64,000 nt of DNA. Origin: SG8-38 sp041576815 (lineage in GTDB: Bacteria; Myxococcota_A; Polyangia; Polyangiales; Houyiibacteriaceae). Position numbers and translations under genes: made by a program. The notes under the pieces were generated by a model. It saw only the letters and a list, made by a program, of their open reading frames with translations, ran no database searches and was not told where the DNA came from. The stretch spans positions 1-64,000 of the forward strand of contig JBFGKE010000011.1 in the NCBI GenBank assembly GCA_041576815.1. Direction: 5' to 3'. Each line of letters starts with the position of its first letter. Within the stretch, counting starts at the first letter, position 1. This document shows positions 1 to 7,856 of this stretch, one piece after another.

Positions 1-87
1 CGCTTCGCTTGGGCTTGGCGGTGCCTTCGCGCCGGGCTTCGCCGTTCGGGCTCGCGCTACCGCCGGCGGCATGGAGCGTGGTCGCAG

Positions 88-110
88 AAAAAGGGGTCAG
101 GCCCCTTTTT
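88..110 (-). terminator. Palindrome/terminator after dnaB
   Basis: AAAAAGGGG and CCCCTTTTT flank a 5-base spacer just beyond the dnaB stop. Read on the minus strand it is a stem followed by a T-run, so it can end the prs-to-dnaB transcript. It is a TCAGG-spacer variant of the GGGGACAGTCCCC family seen elsewhere in this window. Bases 1-87 hold no gene that I can support. Confidence 0.6.
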
Positions 111-111
111 T

Positions 112-1473
112 CTAACTATCCCGGAAATCCGCAACGCCCGGCGCGGGGGCGCTGTAGAAGTCGGATTCTGCCAGGTCGTCGAAGCGGGTGTGCTCGCTGA
201 AGAAGCGGACGCGGCAGGTGCCGGTCGGGCCGGCACGCTGCTTCCCGATGATGATCTCTGCAATGCCGCGGTCTTCGCTATCGCGGTTGTAGACCTCGTC
301 GCGGTAGATGAACCAAATCGTGTCGGCGTCCTGCTCGATGGCGCCCGACTCGCGCAGGTCGGAGAGCTGAGGACGCTTGTCCTTCACGCCCCGCGACTCG
401 ACGCCACGGTTGAGCTGCGACAGCGCGATGACCGGAATCTCGAGCTCCTTGGCCATGGCCTTCAAGCTTCGGCTGATCTCGCTGATCTCCTGCTCGCGCG
501 AGTCGTTGCGCGAGCCCGAGCGCATGAGCTGCAGGTAGTCGACCACGACCAGGCTGAGCCCGACTTCAGCGCGCAGCCGCCGCGCTTTGGCGCGCAACTC
601 GAGTAGTGTGATCGCCGGCGTGTCGTCGATCCAAATCGGCATCTCGCTGAGCGTGCCGGCCGCATCGGCGAGCTTCGGCCAGTCGTCCTTGTGAAGCTGT
701 CCGGTTCGAATCCGGTTCCCGTCGACGCGGGCCTCGCTCCCGAGGAGCCGGCGAACCAGCTGCCCTTTCGGCATCTCGAGCGAAAACACCGCAACCGGCG
801 CTTTGCTCTTCGCACACGCATTGTGCGCTACGTTCAGCGCAAACGACGTCTTCCCCATCCCAGGACGCCCGGCGACGATGATCAGGTCGCCCCCGTGCAT
901 GCCGGCCGTCATCTCGTCGAGTTTCTTGAAGCCGGTGGGGAGCCCAGTAATCGCCTCTCCGCGGTTCGCGGTTTCGTGGATTTCCTGGAACGTCCGCATG
1001 ACCACGTCTTTGACGTGCTCGTACGGATGTCGGCTGCGCTCGCGGGCAACGGAGAAAATCGCGGACTCCGATTGATCCAAGAACTCTTCGATCGGCCCGT
1101 ACTCGCCGTATCCCCGGGACACGACCTCGTGACACGTTTGGATCAGCGATCGAACCACCGACTTCTCTCGCACGATGCGCGAGTGCGTTTCGATGTTCGA
1201 CACGCTTGGAATCGTGTTGCTGAGCGAGAGCACGTATTCGTCGCCCCCGACAGACGCGAGCTTTCCGCCTTGAACCAACGCCTCTCTCAGGGTGACCTGA
1301 TCGATCGGCTGTCCCCGGCGAAACAGCTCCATCATCACCTCGAAGATCTTCGCGTTCGCTTCACTGTAGAAGTCCTCTGCCGAGAGCGTCTCGACGACGA
1401 CGTTCATCGCGTTGTTCTCGAGAAGCACGCCTCCGAGAACGGCTCTCTCCGCCTCGAGCGCGTTCGGAGGCAC
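112..1473 (-). CDS. dnaB: Replicative DNA helicase DnaB
   Basis: Hexameric 5'-3' helicase that unwinds DNA at the replication fork and binds primase. The 453-residue length is normal for the family. The N-terminal domain opens with PPNALEAERAVLGG. The RecA-like C-terminal domain has Walker A GRPGMGKT at about 202-209, then VVVDYLQLM and SQLNRGVE motifs. It is the last gene of a minus-strand run with rpsF, rpsR and rplI, an order common in bacteria. The start is uncertain. GTG at 1473 is the first usable start codon in frame but has a poor ribosome site. A purine-rich AGGGGAG lies about 30 bases upstream, followed in frame only by a non-standard ATC. Confidence 0.97.
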   Translation of the reverse strand: MPPNALEAERAVLGGVLLENNAMNVVVETLSAEDFYSEANAKIFEVMMELFRRGQPIDQVTLREALVQGGKLASVGGDEYVLSLSNTIPSVSNIETHSRIVREKSVVRSLIQTCHEVVSRGYGEYGPIEEFLDQSESAIFSVARERSRHPYEHVKDVVMRTFQEIHETANRGEAITGLPTGFKKLDEMTAGMHGGDLIIVAGRPGMGKTSFALNVAHNACAKSKAPVAVFSLEMPKGQLVRRLLGSEARVDGNRIRTGQLHKDDWPKLADAAGTLSEMPIWIDDTPAITLLELRAKARRLRAEVGLSLVVVDYLQLMRSGSRNDSREQEISEISRSLKAMAKELEIPVIALSQLNRGVESRGVKDKRPQLSDLRESGAIEQDADTIWFIYRDEVYNRDSEDRGIAEIIIGKQRAGPTGTCRVRFFSEHTRFDDLAESDFYSAPAPGVADFRDS

Positions 1474-1572
1474 TTGTGCTGTGAGTGCAGTGCTGATGGC
1501 TTGCTCCCCTAGAGCGTTTTAACGCGTCGAGCGCCTTCGTGGAAGCGCTATCGAACCGAGCTCGCCGGGCGC

Positions 1573-2040
1573 CTACGCGCGCGTTTTCACTTCGAGCTTG
1601 ATCGTTGCCGTCAAGCCGTACGGTAGCTTCACGCCGACCTCGTAGCTGCCGACCTCTTTGATCGGCTGGGGCGGCATGATGAGCTTCTTCTTATCGACGT
1701 CGACCTGGACACCTTTGGCTTTCAGGCCTTCGAGCACGTCGGCCGAGGTCACCGAGCCGAACAGCCGCCCGTCATCGCCGGCCTCCTTGGCCACCATCAA
1801 GGTGACTTCCGAGAGCTCGGTCACGATGCTCTCCTGCTCCTTGCGAAGCTTTTCGATGCGACCCGCCTGAATTGCTTTTTCGTGCTCGATCTGGCGAACG
1901 TTTCCGCGGCTGGCGACGACGGCAAGCCCTCGCGGCAACAGGTAATTGCGGGCATATCCGCGCCGAACGCGCACCACGTCGCCGATCGTGCCCAGATGCT
2001 CGAGGTTTTCCTTCAGTACGACTTGAACGGTGGATGCCAT
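1573..2040 (-). CDS. rplI: 50S ribosomal protein L9
   Basis: Structural protein of the large ribosomal subunit that binds 23S rRNA. At 155 residues it matches the usual size. The N-terminal signature VVLKENLEHLGTIGDVVRV and RGYARNYLLPRGLA is clear, followed by the long connecting helix and the C-terminal domain ending in LEVKTRA. It starts 7 bases after the rpsR stop and is followed by dnaB after about 100 bases, so it is almost certainly co-transcribed with both. Confidence 0.98.
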   Translation of the reverse strand: MASTVQVVLKENLEHLGTIGDVVRVRRGYARNYLLPRGLAVVASRGNVRQIEHEKAIQAGRIEKLRKEQESIVTELSEVTLMVAKEAGDDGRLFGSVTSADVLEGLKAKGVQVDVDKKKLIMPPQPIKEVGSYEVGVKLPYGLTATIKLEVKTRA

Positions 2041-2047
2041 GGCGTCC

Positions 2048-2314
2048 TCACTTCGTGGCCGTGTAAGGCAGAAGCGCGATGTTGCGGGCCCGCTTGATCG
2101 CCCGCGTGAGATCGCGCTGCTGCTTTGCGCTCAGCCCGCTGATCCGGCGAGGCACGATCTTTCCGCGGTCGGTGATGAAATGCCGGAGCTGCTGAGGGTC
2201 TTTGTAGTCGAACCTGAAATCGGGATCGAGCGCGAAGCTGGGGGCCTTCTTACGTCCGCCGCGGCGGTGGCTTCCCGCGTCGACGTCGAAGTCCTGTCGG
2301 ATGTCTTCAGCCAT
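2048..2314 (-). CDS. rpsR: 30S ribosomal protein S18
   Basis: Small-subunit protein that pairs with S6 on the platform of the 30S subunit. The 88-residue product carries the family core: DYKDPQQLRHFITDRGKIVP, RRISGLSAKQQRDLTRAIKRAR and LLPYT. It begins 3 bases after the rpsF stop. The ssb gene that often sits between rpsF and rpsR in Proteobacteria is not here. Confidence 0.98.
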   Translation of the reverse strand: MAEDIRQDFDVDAGSHRRGGRKKAPSFALDPDFRFDYKDPQQLRHFITDRGKIVPRRISGLSAKQQRDLTRAIKRARNIALLPYTATK

Positions 2315-2317
2315 GGC

Positions 2318-2977
2318 TCAGCTCTCCTTGCTCTCGTCCGGCGCTTCGGCGGTTTCGGTTTTCGCGGGCTCAGCGGCGTCGGGAGATTCCCCCGGCACCT
2401 CGACGGGCGCCTCGACCGGCGCCTCGACCGGGGCATCGGCCGGCGCACCCTCGGCTGCTTTCGCCTCGGGCGCCGCCGAAGTCGCAGGCTCTGCCGCCGC
2501 GGGGCTCTCCGACCGGGGCGCGCGCGGGGGTCGCGGAGCCATCCCGAGGCTGCGCGCGCGTTCGAGCTCGAGGTCTTCTGCCTCTTCTTCCTCCTCCTCG
2601 ACGTGGAGGTACTGAACCTCCTCTGGGTCGACCGTGATCGTGGCCGGATCGACTTTGTCGGTCAGGAGGACGGTCTGAAACCGAACCACCTCGTCGAGCA
2701 GGCGAAGATTGCGCTCGAGCTCGGCGACGAGATCGCCGAACCCGACGTACTTGAGGTACACGAAGATCCCGCGCGTGTTTTTTTGGATTGGATACGCAAG
2801 CCTTCGCTTGCCCCAATTGTCGAGCTTCGTGAGGGTGCCGTCGAGACGTTTGATCACGTCCGTGGCGCGGCCGACCACCTTCTCTGCGACGTCGTTGTCG
2901 ACGTGGGGGCGAAGGATGTAAATCGTTTCGTATTCTCGCGCCCACCGCTTCGCGGGCGCGGCTGCTGCAGTAGCCAT
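2318..2977 (-). CDS. rpsF: 30S ribosomal protein S6 with long acidic/Ala-Pro tail
   Basis: Binds S18 and 16S rRNA in the 30S platform. The chosen ATG has AGGAGG 5 bases upstream, and the product starts MATAAAAPAKRWAREYE. Residues about 14-110 are the S6 fold (YETIYILRP, TKLDNWGKRRLAYPI). Beyond it is a tail of about 100 residues: a run of six glutamates, then Ala/Pro/Glu-rich sequence with APVEAPVEAPVE repeats. Typical S6 proteins are 95-140 residues. Long acidic tails occur in some relatives, but this one is long and its DNA is repetitive. The upstream in-frame extension is rejected because of the strong ribosome site here. Confidence 0.97.
   Translation of the reverse strand: MATAAAAPAKRWAREYETIYILRPHVDNDVAEKVVGRATDVIKRLDGTLTKLDNWGKRRLAYPIQKNTRGIFVYLKYVGFGDLVAELERNLRLLDEVVRFQTVLLTDKVDPATITVDPEEVQYLHVEEEEEEAEDLELERARSLGMAPRPPRAPRSESPAAAEPATSAAPEAKAAEGAPADAPVEAPVEAPVEVPGESPDAAEPAKTETAEAPDESKES
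2385..2450. repeat. 12-base minisatellite inside rpsF tail
   Basis: Three to four near-identical copies of GCCTCGACCGGC lie in tandem in the 3' part of rpsF. On the coding strand they encode the repeated Ala-Pro-Val-Glu unit of the S6 tail. Slippage at such an array would change tail length without shifting the frame. Confidence 0.75.
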
Positions 2978-3060
2978 GGTCCTCCTGGTCTGTCGGCCCC
3001 GGCGATGAGCCGGAGCGAGGAAGGGCGCGTCATAGCCGATCTGCGCCTTGGCGCCAGCCG

Positions 3061-3630
3061 TCAGGAGCGGCCGTGGTGACGGTTCATCGCCGCCCGCGCC
3101 CCCTCGCGGACCGTGGTGTCGACCACGTCGGATGCGAGCTCGAGGGCCGGGCCGAGCTCGACCCGCTCCAAGCTGCTGAAATCGCTGAGAACGTAGCTCT
3201 CCGGGCGCCCTCTCTCTGGCCTGCCAATGCCGATCCGACAACGCATGAAGCCCGGACCACCACAGTGCGTGACCATCGAGCGAAGCCCGTTGTGGCCCGC
3301 GGTTCCGCCGCCGATCTTGAGACGCACGACCCCGAGCTCCAGGTCGAGCTCGTCGTGCACCGCGAGCACCCGCTCGAGCGGCACCTTGAAGAACCGCATC
3401 GCTTCCTGCACCGATTCGCCGCTGAGGTTCATGTAGGTCATCGGCTTGAGGAGCACGACGTCGGCATCGCGCACCGCGACCTTGGTGAACTCTCCCTTGA
3501 ACTTCTCACGAAAGCTCGGCGCACCCCAGCGATTCGAGAGCTGGTCGACGGCCATGAAACCGACGTTGTGACGGTTGCCAGCGTACTTGGCGCCGGGGTT
3601 TCCGAGGCCTGCGATGAGGTAGCTGCTCAC
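3061..3630 (-). CDS. pth: Peptidyl-tRNA hydrolase
   Basis: Releases peptides from prematurely dropped peptidyl-tRNA so the tRNA can be reused; cytosolic. The 189-residue product starting at GTG has the family features in order: LIAGLGNPG, NRHNVGF with catalytic His21, PMTYMNLSG, the catalytic aspartate in HDELDLELG, GGTAGHNGLRS and RIGIGRP. The start follows the rplY stop by 14 bases, and a longer frame would run into rplY. The rplY-pth pairing is conserved in many bacteria. Confidence 0.97.
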   Translation of the reverse strand: MSSYLIAGLGNPGAKYAGNRHNVGFMAVDQLSNRWGAPSFREKFKGEFTKVAVRDADVVLLKPMTYMNLSGESVQEAMRFFKVPLERVLAVHDELDLELGVVRLKIGGGTAGHNGLRSMVTHCGGPGFMRCRIGIGRPERGRPESYVLSDFSSLERVELGPALELASDVVDTTVREGARAAMNRHHGRS

Positions 3631-3644
3631 GGCGCGCCGAACGT

Positions 3645-4322
3645 TCAGCCAGCTGGCTTGTCCGCGTCTGCCGCAGGCTCGGCCGCTGGCGCACCCTCGG
3701 GTGTCGCCGCCGCCTCCTCCGCCGCTGCCGCCGCGGCGGCCGCTTCTTCTTCTTCCTCGGCCGTGATCTTTCGTGGCTCGAGAACGATCGCCAGCGTCAG
3801 CTTCGGACGGAGGGTGCATTCCACCCCTTCCGGCAGCTGCACCTCTTCGACCGAAATCGTGTCTTTGAGGTTCAGGTGGGTGACGTCGACATCGATCGAC
3901 ACCGGGATGTTCGCCGGAGTGGTCCGAAGGGGAAGCGTGCGCCGGGTCACGTTGAGAACACCGCCCTGCACGACCCCTGCCGCACGGCCGAGAGTGCGGA
4001 GCGGCACGTGAACCTCGAGCACCTTGTCCTCGAACACCCGATAGAGGTCGATGTGGAGCAGCTCCTGGGTGACTGGATCGGTCGAGAGATCCTTCACCAT
4101 CGCGAGCTCGTCCTTGCCCCCTACCGACAGCTTGAACACTACGTTTCGCCCCCGCCCGCCTCGAAGCGCTTTGATCAGTTCTTTGGGGGACAGGGTCAGC
4201 GGCGTGGGCTCCAACCCCGGGCCGTAGAACACGCCCGGGACTTTTCCTTGTGCACGCAGCCGACGCGCTGGCCCCTTTCCGCGGCTATCGCGGACCTCAG
4301 CCTGCAACGTCGTCGTTTCCAT
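3645..4322 (-). CDS. rplY: 50S ribosomal protein L25/general stress protein Ctc
   Basis: 5S rRNA-binding protein of the large subunit, long (Ctc/TL5) form with an N-terminal L25 domain (LQAEVRDSRGKGPARRLRA, GKVPGVFYG) and a C-terminal beta domain (residues about 95-185). After about residue 190 a low-complexity tail follows, rich in Glu then Ala (KITAEEEEEAAAAAAAAEEAA). The ATG is preceded by GGAG at a 9-base spacing; a TTG 15 bases further upstream is less likely. It lies between prs and pth, a widespread order. Confidence 0.95.
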   Translation of the reverse strand: METTTLQAEVRDSRGKGPARRLRAQGKVPGVFYGPGLEPTPLTLSPKELIKALRGGRGRNVVFKLSVGGKDELAMVKDLSTDPVTQELLHIDLYRVFEDKVLEVHVPLRTLGRAAGVVQGGVLNVTRRTLPLRTTPANIPVSIDVDVTHLNLKDTISVEEVQLPEGVECTLRPKLTLAIVLEPRKITAEEEEEAAAAAAAAEEAAATPEGAPAAEPAADADKPAG

Positions 4323-4337
4323 CGTCGAATGCTCCAA

Positions 4338-5279
4338 TCATACGAACAGCGAGCTCACGGAGTCGCTGTGGTGAATTCGTTTGATGGCCTCTCCTAGCAA
4401 ACCTGCCACCGAAAGCACGCGGAAGCGGCCCGTCTGCTCGGCATCGGCCCGAAGGGGGATGGTGTCGGTCACGATGACCTCTTCCAGGGGCGAATCGACG
4501 ATTCGCTCGAGCGCCGGCCCCGAAAGAACCGGGTGGGTCGCAGCCGCCAAGACCCGCTTGGCGCCCTGTTCTCGGAGCGCCCTGGCCGCGTTGGCCATCG
4601 TCCCGGCCGTGTCGATCATGTCGTCGAGGACCACGCATTCGCGCCCCTCGACGTCGCCGATGACGTTCATGACCTCGCTGATGTTCTTTTCCTCGCGGCG
4701 TTTGTCGATGATCGCCAAATCGGCGTCCATGCGCTTCGCATACGCGCGGGTTCGCTCGACGCCACCGGCATCGGGGGACACGAACACGGGCTGCGTTTGA
4801 AACCGCGGGCGCAGGTGCTCCAGAAACACGGGCAGAGCATAGAGGTGGTCGAACGGCTTGTTGAAGAAGCCCTGAATCTGGCCCGCATGCAAGTCCATCG
4901 ACACGACGCGGTCGATCCCGGATGCGCTGAGCAGGTCGGCGACGAGCTTGGCCGTGATCGGGGTACGCGGCGCGGCCTTTCTGTCCTGCCGTGCATACCC
5001 ATAATAGGGGATGACCGCGGTGATGGAGCCGGCGGACGCTCGCTTGAGCGCATCGACCATGACCAGCAGCTCCATCAGGTTGTCGTTGACCGGCGCGCAG
5101 GTCGACTGGATCACGTAAACGTCCACCCCGCGAACGTTTTCCTTGATCTCCGCGAACACCTCGCCGTCGGAGAACCGCGAGACCCGCGCGCGGCCAACGG
5201 GCAATTCCAGATAGTTGGCGATCTTCTCCGAGAGCGCCGGATTGGAGTTACCCGAGAAAACGCAGGTCGACTTGAACAT
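4338..5279 (-). CDS. prs: Ribose-phosphate pyrophosphokinase (PRPP synthetase)
   Basis: Makes PRPP from ribose 5-phosphate and ATP for nucleotide, histidine and tryptophan synthesis. The 313-residue product has FSGNSNPALSEKIANYL at the N-terminus, RQDRKAAPRTPITAKLVADL, the MDLHAGQIQGFF flexible loop and the PRPP-binding VVLDDMIDTAGTM. The start is the ATG with GAGGGA upstream; an earlier in-frame start lies in the leader. It is the first gene of the run that ends with dnaB. rplY begins 15 bases after its stop. Confidence 0.97.
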   Translation of the reverse strand: MFKSTCVFSGNSNPALSEKIANYLELPVGRARVSRFSDGEVFAEIKENVRGVDVYVIQSTCAPVNDNLMELLVMVDALKRASAGSITAVIPYYGYARQDRKAAPRTPITAKLVADLLSASGIDRVVSMDLHAGQIQGFFNKPFDHLYALPVFLEHLRPRFQTQPVFVSPDAGGVERTRAYAKRMDADLAIIDKRREEKNISEVMNVIGDVEGRECVVLDDMIDTAGTMANAARALREQGAKRVLAAATHPVLSGPALERIVDSPLEEVIVTDTIPLRADAEQTGRFRVLSVAGLLGEAIKRIHHSDSVSSLFV

Positions 5280-5475
5280 TGGTAGTCCCTCGAGCTGAAG
5301 AAAGAGCTGCTCCCGGCGGAAGGCGAACGTGGGTAGCAAGCCACCCGCCGAGTGTCAACCAAGGGCCGTTTCGGCCCTCGCGCTAACAAGAATCGTGCCG
5401 TCGTTTCCCATTATACACGGTTGTGGTTCATCACGCGCGGGTGTAAACCTCATCGCTCCCGTACTCGGAGGAATG
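5280..5475. promoter_or_regulatory. Divergent control region between prs and the XRE regulator
   Basis: This 196-base gap must hold both divergent promoters. On the minus strand a perfect TATAAT (5410-5415) could be the prs -10 box, though I see no good -35 at normal spacing. AGGGCCG-TTT-CGGCCCT (5362-5378) forms a tight hairpin that would lie in the prs leader. GGAGG at 5467-5471 is the ribosome site of the plus-strand gene. The neighbouring DNA-binding protein may control its own promoter here, but that is inference. Confidence 0.35.
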
Positions 5476-6297
5476 ATGACACCAAGCGTGACATTGTTGG
5501 CGGCGCGCGAGCAATTCGTGCATCAGTGGCGGCAAGCTCTGGGCAACCACGACATCGATTTCAAGGTCGCGTCTCCTGGCAATCTTCCGAGCGCTTGTCG
5601 GGGCGCGCTCGCGGTCATCGTCGATGCGGAAGGCGCAGAGGACGACGGGGACGACCTTCTCTCGACGCTCGGCTTCATTCGCGCGTCGGGCGCCATGCCC
5701 GTGGCGCATCTCCGCGATGGAGGCAAAGTCGAGGGCATCGTCGACGACGTGTGCCAGGGCTTGGTCGTTCGCGGCGACGGAGACATCGAGCGTGTCGCGG
5801 CCCACATCGTGCGCAGGGCCGACCGCCAGCGACACCTCCGGTTCGAGTTCGTCACGGTCTCGCCCTGCAGTGACGAGGTGCTCGCGGTGGTAGGCAACGG
5901 CGACGCTGCACTTCAACGGCGACCCATCGACGCGTCCGACGACGGCTCGGACATCACCCAAATCACGATCGACCGGAGCGCGACCAAGGCCACGCTTCGA
6001 CTCGAGAGCGGCGCGGTGTGCCAACTCACCGTCGCCAACGTGCACGCAGGCGCCGGAGCCACCAACGGCGAGAGCGACATCGCGATCGACGGGGAGCGTC
6101 TCGGCGCGCGGTTGCGCGAGCTTCGACTCGCCGCAGGTCTCACACAAGCCGAGCTCGCGCGGCGCACGGGAATCCACCGACCGAACATCGCGCGCGTCGA
6201 AGCGGGGCGTCACACACCATCTCTCGAGACGCTGGCACGAATTGCCAGCGCAATCGGGGTGTCGACGACCCAAGTGCTGGTCTCTCGCGAGCCATGA
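5476..6297 (+). CDS. XRE-type transcriptional regulator, C-terminal HTH
   Basis: Likely DNA-binding regulator. The last 65 residues of 273 form a classic Cro/C1 helix-turn-helix: RLRELRLAAGLTQAELARRTGI, HRPNIARVEAGRHTPSLETL. The first 200 residues match no family I recognise. They contain SVTLLAAREQFVHQW and a stretch naming no metal or ligand motif. Two adjacent ATG codons follow GGAGG; the second gives the better spacing (4 bases). The stop overlaps the next gene's start (ATGA), so regulator and Nudix hydrolase are translationally coupled and probably act on the same process. Ligand and targets cannot be told from sequence. Confidence 0.8.
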   Translation: MTPSVTLLAAREQFVHQWRQALGNHDIDFKVASPGNLPSACRGALAVIVDAEGAEDDGDDLLSTLGFIRASGAMPVAHLRDGGKVEGIVDDVCQGLVVRGDGDIERVAAHIVRRADRQRHLRFEFVTVSPCSDEVLAVVGNGDAALQRRPIDASDDGSDITQITIDRSATKATLRLESGAVCQLTVANVHAGAGATNGESDIAIDGERLGARLRELRLAAGLTQAELARRTGIHRPNIARVEAGRHTPSLETLARIASAIGVSTTQVLVSREP

Positions 6298-7130
6298 GCG
6301 CCAAACCCGGCGACACCCCCATCCAGGACGCCTCCACGGTGATCCTGCTGCGTGAAACCACCGACGGTCTCGAGACGTTCATGCTGTGCCGCCATCAGCG
6401 AAGCGGTTTCATGGGAGGCGCGCACGTGTTCCCCGGCGGCAAGGTCGACCCGGCCGACAAGGCACGGAGCTGGGTCGAGCGCATCGATCAATCCGCCGAG
6501 GCGATCACCGCGCGGCTCGGCGAGACCGAACCGGACGTCGGCCTCGGCCTCCTGGTGGCCGCCGTTCGGGAGACGTTCGAAGAAGCCGGTGTTCTTCTGG
6601 CAACCAATCCGGCCGGCTTGAATTTGGCGAACGCCCGAAAGCGCCTTCTCGAAGGTGAGTCGTTCCCAACGCTTGCCGAGGAGCTCGACATGACGATCTC
6701 CTCGACCGCGCTGACGCCGTATGCGCGTTGGGTGACGCCGAAGATGGAAAGCCGCCGGTTCGACACGCGCTTTTACATTGCGTCCGTGCCGCCAGACCAA
6801 AGCGCGTCGCACGACGGCTCGGAAACCACCTCCGCGAAGTGGCTGCGGCCTGCAAGTGCGATCGACGAGATGTACGACGGGCGCATCAAGCTTGCGCCGC
6901 CGACGGTCCGCACCCTGCAGTGGCTGGCCGAGTTCGACGCGGTCGAAGGGGTGATGCACGACGCGCTTTCCCGCAAGCCACCATTGATTCGACCGCGCCT
7001 CGTCTCGAGCAACGAGGGCTGGTTCATCGCGCTCCCGGGCGACCCCGAGCATCCGGAAAGCGAGCGGGTGCTTGCGGGGGCGACGCGGATGGTGCTCGAT
7101 GGCACCGCATGGCGCGATACCAGCGCCTGA
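6294..7130 (+). CDS. Nudix hydrolase with split Nudix box (NUDT19-like)
   Basis: Hydrolase of nucleoside diphosphates linked to another moiety, 278 residues. The Nudix signature is present but interrupted: GGKVDPAD near residue 45 is separated from AAVRETFEEAG by about 40 residues. That split is, as I recall, the hallmark of the NUDT19/RP2 branch, in which animal members cleave CoA; so a CoA or acyl-CoA substrate is possible. The catalytic REXXEE glutamates (RETFEE) are intact. It overlaps the upstream regulator by 4 bases and is followed by hisIE after 37 bases. Confidence 0.85.
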   Translation: MSAKPGDTPIQDASTVILLRETTDGLETFMLCRHQRSGFMGGAHVFPGGKVDPADKARSWVERIDQSAEAITARLGETEPDVGLGLLVAAVRETFEEAGVLLATNPAGLNLANARKRLLEGESFPTLAEELDMTISSTALTPYARWVTPKMESRRFDTRFYIASVPPDQSASHDGSETTSAKWLRPASAIDEMYDGRIKLAPPTVRTLQWLAEFDAVEGVMHDALSRKPPLIRPRLVSSNEGWFIALPGDPEHPESERVLAGATRMVLDGTAWRDTSA

Positions 7131-7167
7131 GTTGCAACCCGTCGGCTCCTAGCGTAACCCCGAGCCC

Positions 7168-7827
7168 ATGGCCTTTGACGACCTCGCCTTCGACGAGCAG
7201 GGCCTCGTCGCAGTGATCGCGCAAGACGCGGAGACGGGGGAGGTGCGCATGATGGCCTTTGCAAACGAGGCGGCCGTCGAGCAAACGCTGGAGACGGGCT
7301 TTGCGCACTTCTTCAGCCGCTCGCGCCAGCGGCTTTGGAAGAAGGGCGAGAGCAGCGGCCACGTCATGCGAGTCCGAAGCGTCTGGGTCGACTGCGACGG
7401 CGACACGCTGGTGTACCTGGTCGAGCCGGAGGGCCCTTCCTGCCACACGGGCGCGGAGACCTGCTTCTTTCGCCGTCTCGACGCCAGCGGTCGCGTGAGC
7501 GACGCGGAAGGAACGGCACAGCCCACGTTGCTTCGCCTCGAGCAGACCCTCGGCGCGCGACGATCGTCCGACGCGGCCAAGAGCTACACCAAGACGCTGC
7601 TCGACGCCGGGGCAGAAAAGGTCGACGAGAAAGTCCGCGAGGAAGCCGCCGAGCTCGGTCAGGCGCTTCGAGGCGAGTCCGAGGCGCGCGTCGCCTCCGA
7701 AGCGGCTGACGTCGTATACCACCTGATGGTCGGCCTGATCCTGCGGCGAATCCCGCTACGAGACGTGCTGCGAGAGCTCTCGCGACGCTTCGCCCAATCC
7801 GGCCACGAAGAAAGAAGGTCGCGCTGA
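7168..7827 (+). CDS. hisIE: Bifunctional phosphoribosyl-AMP cyclohydrolase/phosphoribosyl-ATP pyrophosphatase
   Basis: Catalyses steps 2 and 3 of histidine synthesis. The N-terminal HisI half (about 1-110) has QDAETGEVRMMAFAN, SRSRQRLWKKGESSGH, the metal-binding DCDGDTL and CHTGAETCFF. The C-terminal HisE half (about 125-219) has SYTKTLLDAG, KVREEAAEL and EAADVVYHLMV. No other his genes lie in the window. Its TGA stop sits inside the left arm of the palindrome that also ends carD. Confidence 0.96.
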   Translation: MAFDDLAFDEQGLVAVIAQDAETGEVRMMAFANEAAVEQTLETGFAHFFSRSRQRLWKKGESSGHVMRVRSVWVDCDGDTLVYLVEPEGPSCHTGAETCFFRRLDASGRVSDAEGTAQPTLLRLEQTLGARRSSDAAKSYTKTLLDAGAEKVDEKVREEAAELGQALRGESEARVASEAADVVYHLMVGLILRRIPLRDVLRELSRRFAQSGHEERRSR

Positions 7828-7856
7828 AAAAAAGGGGACTGTCCCCTTTTTTTCAG
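7824..7856. terminator. 33-base perfect palindrome supplying both convergent stop codons
   Basis: CTGAAAAAAAGGGGA and its exact complement flank the 3 bases CTG. With A-run and T-run on both sides it can work as a terminator in both directions. The TGA in the left arm (7825-7827) is the hisIE stop, and the mirror TGA in the right arm (7853-7855, minus strand) is the carD stop. It is the most complete copy of the GGGGACAGTCCCC family. Confidence 0.85.
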
